NCBI GenBank assembly: GCA_003220855.1
Contig: QHTP01000138.1
Location: 1-7,357, forward strand
DNA: 7,357 nucleotides
Direction: 5' to 3'
DNA from: Gemmatimonadota bacterium
GTDB taxonomy: Bacteria; Gemmatimonadota; Gemmatimonadetes; Gemmatimonadales; GWC2-71-9
A program made the translations under genes and the position numbers. Shown piece by piece: positions 5,065 to 7,357 of this stretch. The notes beneath the pieces were generated by a model that was not told the DNA's origin, ran no database searches, and saw nothing but the letters and a program-made list of their open reading frames with translations. Every line of letters starts with the position of its first letter. The stretch's first letter is position 1.

Positions 5065-6144
5065 ATGACCCATCGCCTGCTCCTGAGTCTCGTGCTGCTC
5101 GTCGCGTCGAGCGACCGCGCCGCTCCAGTCCCGGACGCGGCGGCCCCGCGCATCTTTCGTGACGCGGCCGCCGGCACGCTCGTGATCGATCTCGCGCCGG
5201 TGGATTTGCCGGCCAACACGCCGCATCACATGATCGCGCAGCCGCCGGTCGCGACGCTCGAGATTCCGGAGACGGGATTCATCTACGGCTTCCGTGTGTT
5301 GGTGGTCGACAGCGCGGGACACCCGCTGCCCGATGAACTGATCCATCACTTCAATCTCATCGACCCTGATCACCGCGAGCTGTTTCTCCCGATCTCACGC
5401 CGCCTGCTCGCGGCGGGGCACGAGACCGGCGCGATCCGCCTGCCGCGCCTGCTGTTCGGATTGCCGCTGCAGCGTGGCGAGCACGTCGTCGCCAGCGCGA
5501 TGGTCGAAAATCTGACCGCCGCCACCTACCCGCGGGCGCGCGTGCGGCTCGCGATGAATTTCACGCCGGCCGGCCGGCCGTGGCCGCTGTTCAGCGCCTC
5601 GCCCTGGCAGATGGACGTGGCCTTCCCGGTCGGCGACAAGTCGTTCACGCTCCCGCCGGGTCGCTCGTCACGATCGTACGAAGGGAGCCCCATCGTGCCG
5701 GGGAAGATCGTCGGCCTCGGGGGGCACATGCACGACTTCGGCCGGGTGATCGAGTTTGCGGACGCGACGACGGGTGCCGTGATCTATCGTGCCGCTCCCG
5801 TCGCCGACTCGAGCGGGCACATCGAGGCGATCCCCGTCGCGCTCCTCTACGGGTGGACCCGTCTCGGCGCCCACATCGTGCCCGAGCACCGGTATCGCAT
5901 CACCGTCTCGTACGACAACCCCACGGGTCAGCCGATTCCCGACGGGGGCATGGGCGTGGTGGGCGGCCTATTCGTGCCCGACCGCGGCGTCACATGGCCG
6001 GCGGCCGACCCGCGCGATTCGCTCTATCACGAGGACTACGTCCACTACATGCGCCTCGCGGGTGGACACGAGATGAACATGGCAGGAACCGCGATGCCCA
6101 TGAAGATGGCCGGACACGAGCGCGCAGCGCACGGTCACCACTGA
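5065..6144 (+). CDS. Exported copper type II monooxygenase-like (PHM/DBH-fold) protein with Met/His tail
   Basis: This 359-residue protein begins with a signal-like hydrophobic segment (about 4-14), so it is probably periplasmic. The body resembles the two-domain fold of copper type II ascorbate-dependent monooxygenases. An adjacent His pair (H94-H95, LIHHFNLID) corresponds to the first copper site. GGHMHDFG (219-226, H221-x-H223) and M296 in DGGMGVVGGLFVP correspond to the HxH and Met ligands of the second site. The third first-site His is not apparent: near MVEN (146-149), where related proteins often have an HYHN-like sequence, there is none. The tail from about 334 (HEMNMAGTAMPMKMAGH, ending HGHH) is rich in Met and His, typical of copper-binding tails. 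It follows the copper lipoprotein gene after a terminator and precedes the HAD gene by one base. Enzyme activity is not proven; a copper storage or delivery role is an alternative. This assignment is from motifs only. Confidence 0.75.
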   Translation: MTHRLLLSLVLLVASSDRAAPVPDAAAPRIFRDAAAGTLVIDLAPVDLPANTPHHMIAQPPVATLEIPETGFIYGFRVLVVDSAGHPLPDELIHHFNLIDPDHRELFLPISRRLLAAGHETGAIRLPRLLFGLPLQRGEHVVASAMVENLTAATYPRARVRLAMNFTPAGRPWPLFSASPWQMDVAFPVGDKSFTLPPGRSSRSYEGSPIVPGKIVGLGGHMHDFGRVIEFADATTGAVIYRAAPVADSSGHIEAIPVALLYGWTRLGAHIVPEHRYRITVSYDNPTGQPIPDGGMGVVGGLFVPDRGVTWPAADPRDSLYHEDYVHYMRLAGGHEMNMAGTAMPMKMAGHERAAHGHH

Positions 6145-6145
6145 C

Positions 6146-6829
6146 GTGGCCGACGAGGCCGTGCTGCTGGACTTCGGCGGCACGCTCGACGCGGACGGCG
6201 TGCACTGGAGCCCGCGGTTTCACGCGGCGTATCGCGCCGAGGGCGGCACCCTCGATCTCGCGGCCTTCGATCCGATCTTCAAGATGTCCGACCAGGCCCT
6301 GGCGCGATTGCCGGGCATCGCGGCGCTGGGGTTCCGGGCCGCCATCGAGACCCAGGCCCGCCTACTCGGCGACATCCTTCCCGAGCGTGACCGCGTGAAC
6401 CCGGCGGCGGTCGCCCGGCGCCTGCACGCCGACGCCCTGGCGGTCGTGCGGCGGAACCGTCCGATCCTGGAGCGGCTGGCCCGACGGTATCGGCTGGGCA
6501 TCGTGTCGAACTTTACCGGCAACCTGCAGCCTTGTTTGGAAGAGCTTGGCCTGGCGAGATTGTTCGCTGCAGTCAGCGACTCAGCGGTGGTCGGATGCAG
6601 CAAGCCCGATCCACGCATCTTTCTTGGCACGCTGGCCACGTTGGGAGCGCGCCCGGAGCGGGCCTGGATGGTGGGGGACAACTTCGAGGCGGACATTCGC
6701 GGCGCCGCGGCCCTCGGCATGCGCACCTGCTGGCTCGGTCCGCCGGAGCGGCCGTTGCCCCCCGGGGCGGGGGACGTCCCGACCGTCCGCATCGCCTGCT
6801 TCGTCGACATCGAACGGGTGCTCGCCTAA
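6146..6829 (+). CDS. HAD superfamily hydrolase, subfamily I
   Basis: This 227-residue cytoplasmic phosphatase-like protein starts at GTG 6146, one base after the upstream stop. It has no Shine-Dalgarno, so translation is probably coupled. HAD motifs in order: motif I DFGGTLD with nucleophile D9; motif II S121 in IVSNFTGN; motif III K153 in CSKPDPRIF; motif IV GDNFEADIRGA with D178 and D183. An alpha-helical cap is expected between motifs I and II (about 16-105), as in cap type C1. The usual acid/base Asp two residues after the nucleophile is Gly11. DFGGTL variants are common in this family, but the change may lower or alter phosphatase activity. The next gene encodes a nucleotidyltransferase, so the substrate may be a sugar or polyol phosphate; this is inferred from context. 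An in-frame GTG at 6161 is a less likely start. Confidence 0.9.
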   Translation: MADEAVLLDFGGTLDADGVHWSPRFHAAYRAEGGTLDLAAFDPIFKMSDQALARLPGIAALGFRAAIETQARLLGDILPERDRVNPAAVARRLHADALAVVRRNRPILERLARRYRLGIVSNFTGNLQPCLEELGLARLFAAVSDSAVVGCSKPDPRIFLGTLATLGARPERAWMVGDNFEADIRGAAALGMRTCWLGPPERPLPPGAGDVPTVRIACFVDIERVLA

Positions 6830-6831
6830 CG

Positions 6832-7357
6832 GTGCACGGGCTCATCCTCGCGGGCGGTGAGGGGTCGCGGCTCGCGGCGGGGGGGATTGCCGTTCCCAAG
6901 CCGCTCGTCGAAGTGGCGGGCCGGCCCCAGATCGTGGGCCTGCTCGAAACCTTCGCCGCGCTGGGGTGCGCGAGCCTCACGTGTGCAGTTCGTGCGGATT
7001 TCCCGGCAGTGCGGCGCTTGCTTGACGGGAGCCGGTTCGGCCCGCCCCTTACAGTGGTGAGCTGTCGTACGCCCTCCTCGCTGCACACGCTGGTCGAGGC
7101 GCTGCGAGGGATGGCCGGGGGGCCGGTGTTCTGCAGCATGGTGGACACGGTGATGCGGCCGGAGGATTGGGAAGCGCTCTACGGGGCGACCGGGCGGTAT
7201 CTCGAGGAGGGCGCCGAGCTCGTGCTCGCTGTGACGCCGTACGTGGACGATGAGTCTCCGGTGTACGTGCGTCGCCACGGAGGCGATGTGCGCGCCGTGA
7301 GCGATGCGCCGCTGACACCCGTGTGTGTGACCGGGGGGGTCTACGGCCTGAGCGCGG
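6832..7357 (+). CDS. NTP transferase family nucleotidyltransferase (3' end outside window)
   Basis: The visible 175 codons, read from GTG 6832 two bases after the HAD stop, form the N-terminal Rossmann-like half of a nucleotidyltransferase. The signature is LILAGGEGSRL (4-14) followed by VPKPLVEVAGRP (21-32), with Arg13 and Lys23 in the usual nucleotide-binding places. Next come SSLHTLVEAL (82-91), in the position of the base-contacting loop, and SMVDTV (102-107), whose D105 is the likely metal-binding Asp. A TPVCVTGGVYGL strand pair follows near the edge. Such enzymes activate a sugar- or alcohol-phosphate to an NDP derivative, usually for cell-surface glycans or lipids. Pairing with a HAD phosphatase recalls activation pathways such as those for heptose, but the HAD here does not look like GmhB. 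The nucleotide and sugar cannot be told from this fragment. Confidence 0.88.
   Translation, partial: MHGLILAGGEGSRLAAGGIAVPKPLVEVAGRPQIVGLLETFAALGCASLTCAVRADFPAVRRLLDGSRFGPPLTVVSCRTPSSLHTLVEALRGMAGGPVFCSMVDTVMRPEDWEALYGATGRYLEEGAELVLAVTPYVDDESPVYVRRHGGDVRAVSDAPLTPVCVTGGVYGLSA

Overview
The window is uniformly GC-rich, gene-dense bacterial chromosome. It has tightly packed genes, one clear Shine-Dalgarno and several starts without one. It carries a secreted VIT/VWA protein, a copper lipoprotein with the usual AcG-type lipobox, and a rhodanese/metallo-beta-lactamase fusion. This mix fits an environmental, probably diderm, aerobic bacterium. Gemmatimonadota or a similar phylum is my guess from general impression, not a demonstrated placement. 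I see no rRNA, tRNA, CRISPR array, insertion sequence, integrase or phage gene.

Layout: (1) Positions 1-2653, minus strand: a two-gene unit. A Sec-exported VIT-VWA protein is read first. Its stop overlaps, by an ATGA junction, the start of an ECF-type sigma factor that runs off the left edge. (2) 2654-2840 is a short divergent intergenic region. (3) 2841-3185, plus strand: a small single-domain cupin that lacks the canonical metal-ligand histidines. (4) 3195-4346, minus strand and convergent with the cupin: a rhodanese + metallo-beta-lactamase fusion of the persulfide dioxygenase type. (5) 4347-4485 is a divergent control region with an 18-bp perfect palindrome of CRP/FNR-family form. (6) 4486-4968, plus: a plastocyanin-like type 1 copper lipoprotein with a strong Shine-Dalgarno, closed by a strong hairpin terminator. 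(7) 5065-7357, plus: a probable three-gene operon. It holds an exported protein resembling copper type II (PHM/DBH-like) monooxygenases with a Met/His-rich tail, a HAD hydrolase (1-nt gap) and a sugar-type nucleotidyltransferase (2-nt gap, cut by the right edge).

How they may work together: the centre of the window has a copper and sulfur redox theme. A persulfide-handling enzyme and a copper lipoprotein are divergently transcribed around one operator-like palindrome, and a second predicted copper protein follows. The left unit looks like a signalling or envelope module in which a sigma factor is co-translated with an exported VWA protein. The HAD/nucleotidyltransferase pair looks like sugar-phosphate or polyol-phosphate activation, with no obvious link to copper. 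No component is proven new; the VIT-VWA/sigma coupling and the PHM-like copper protein are the points most worth following.
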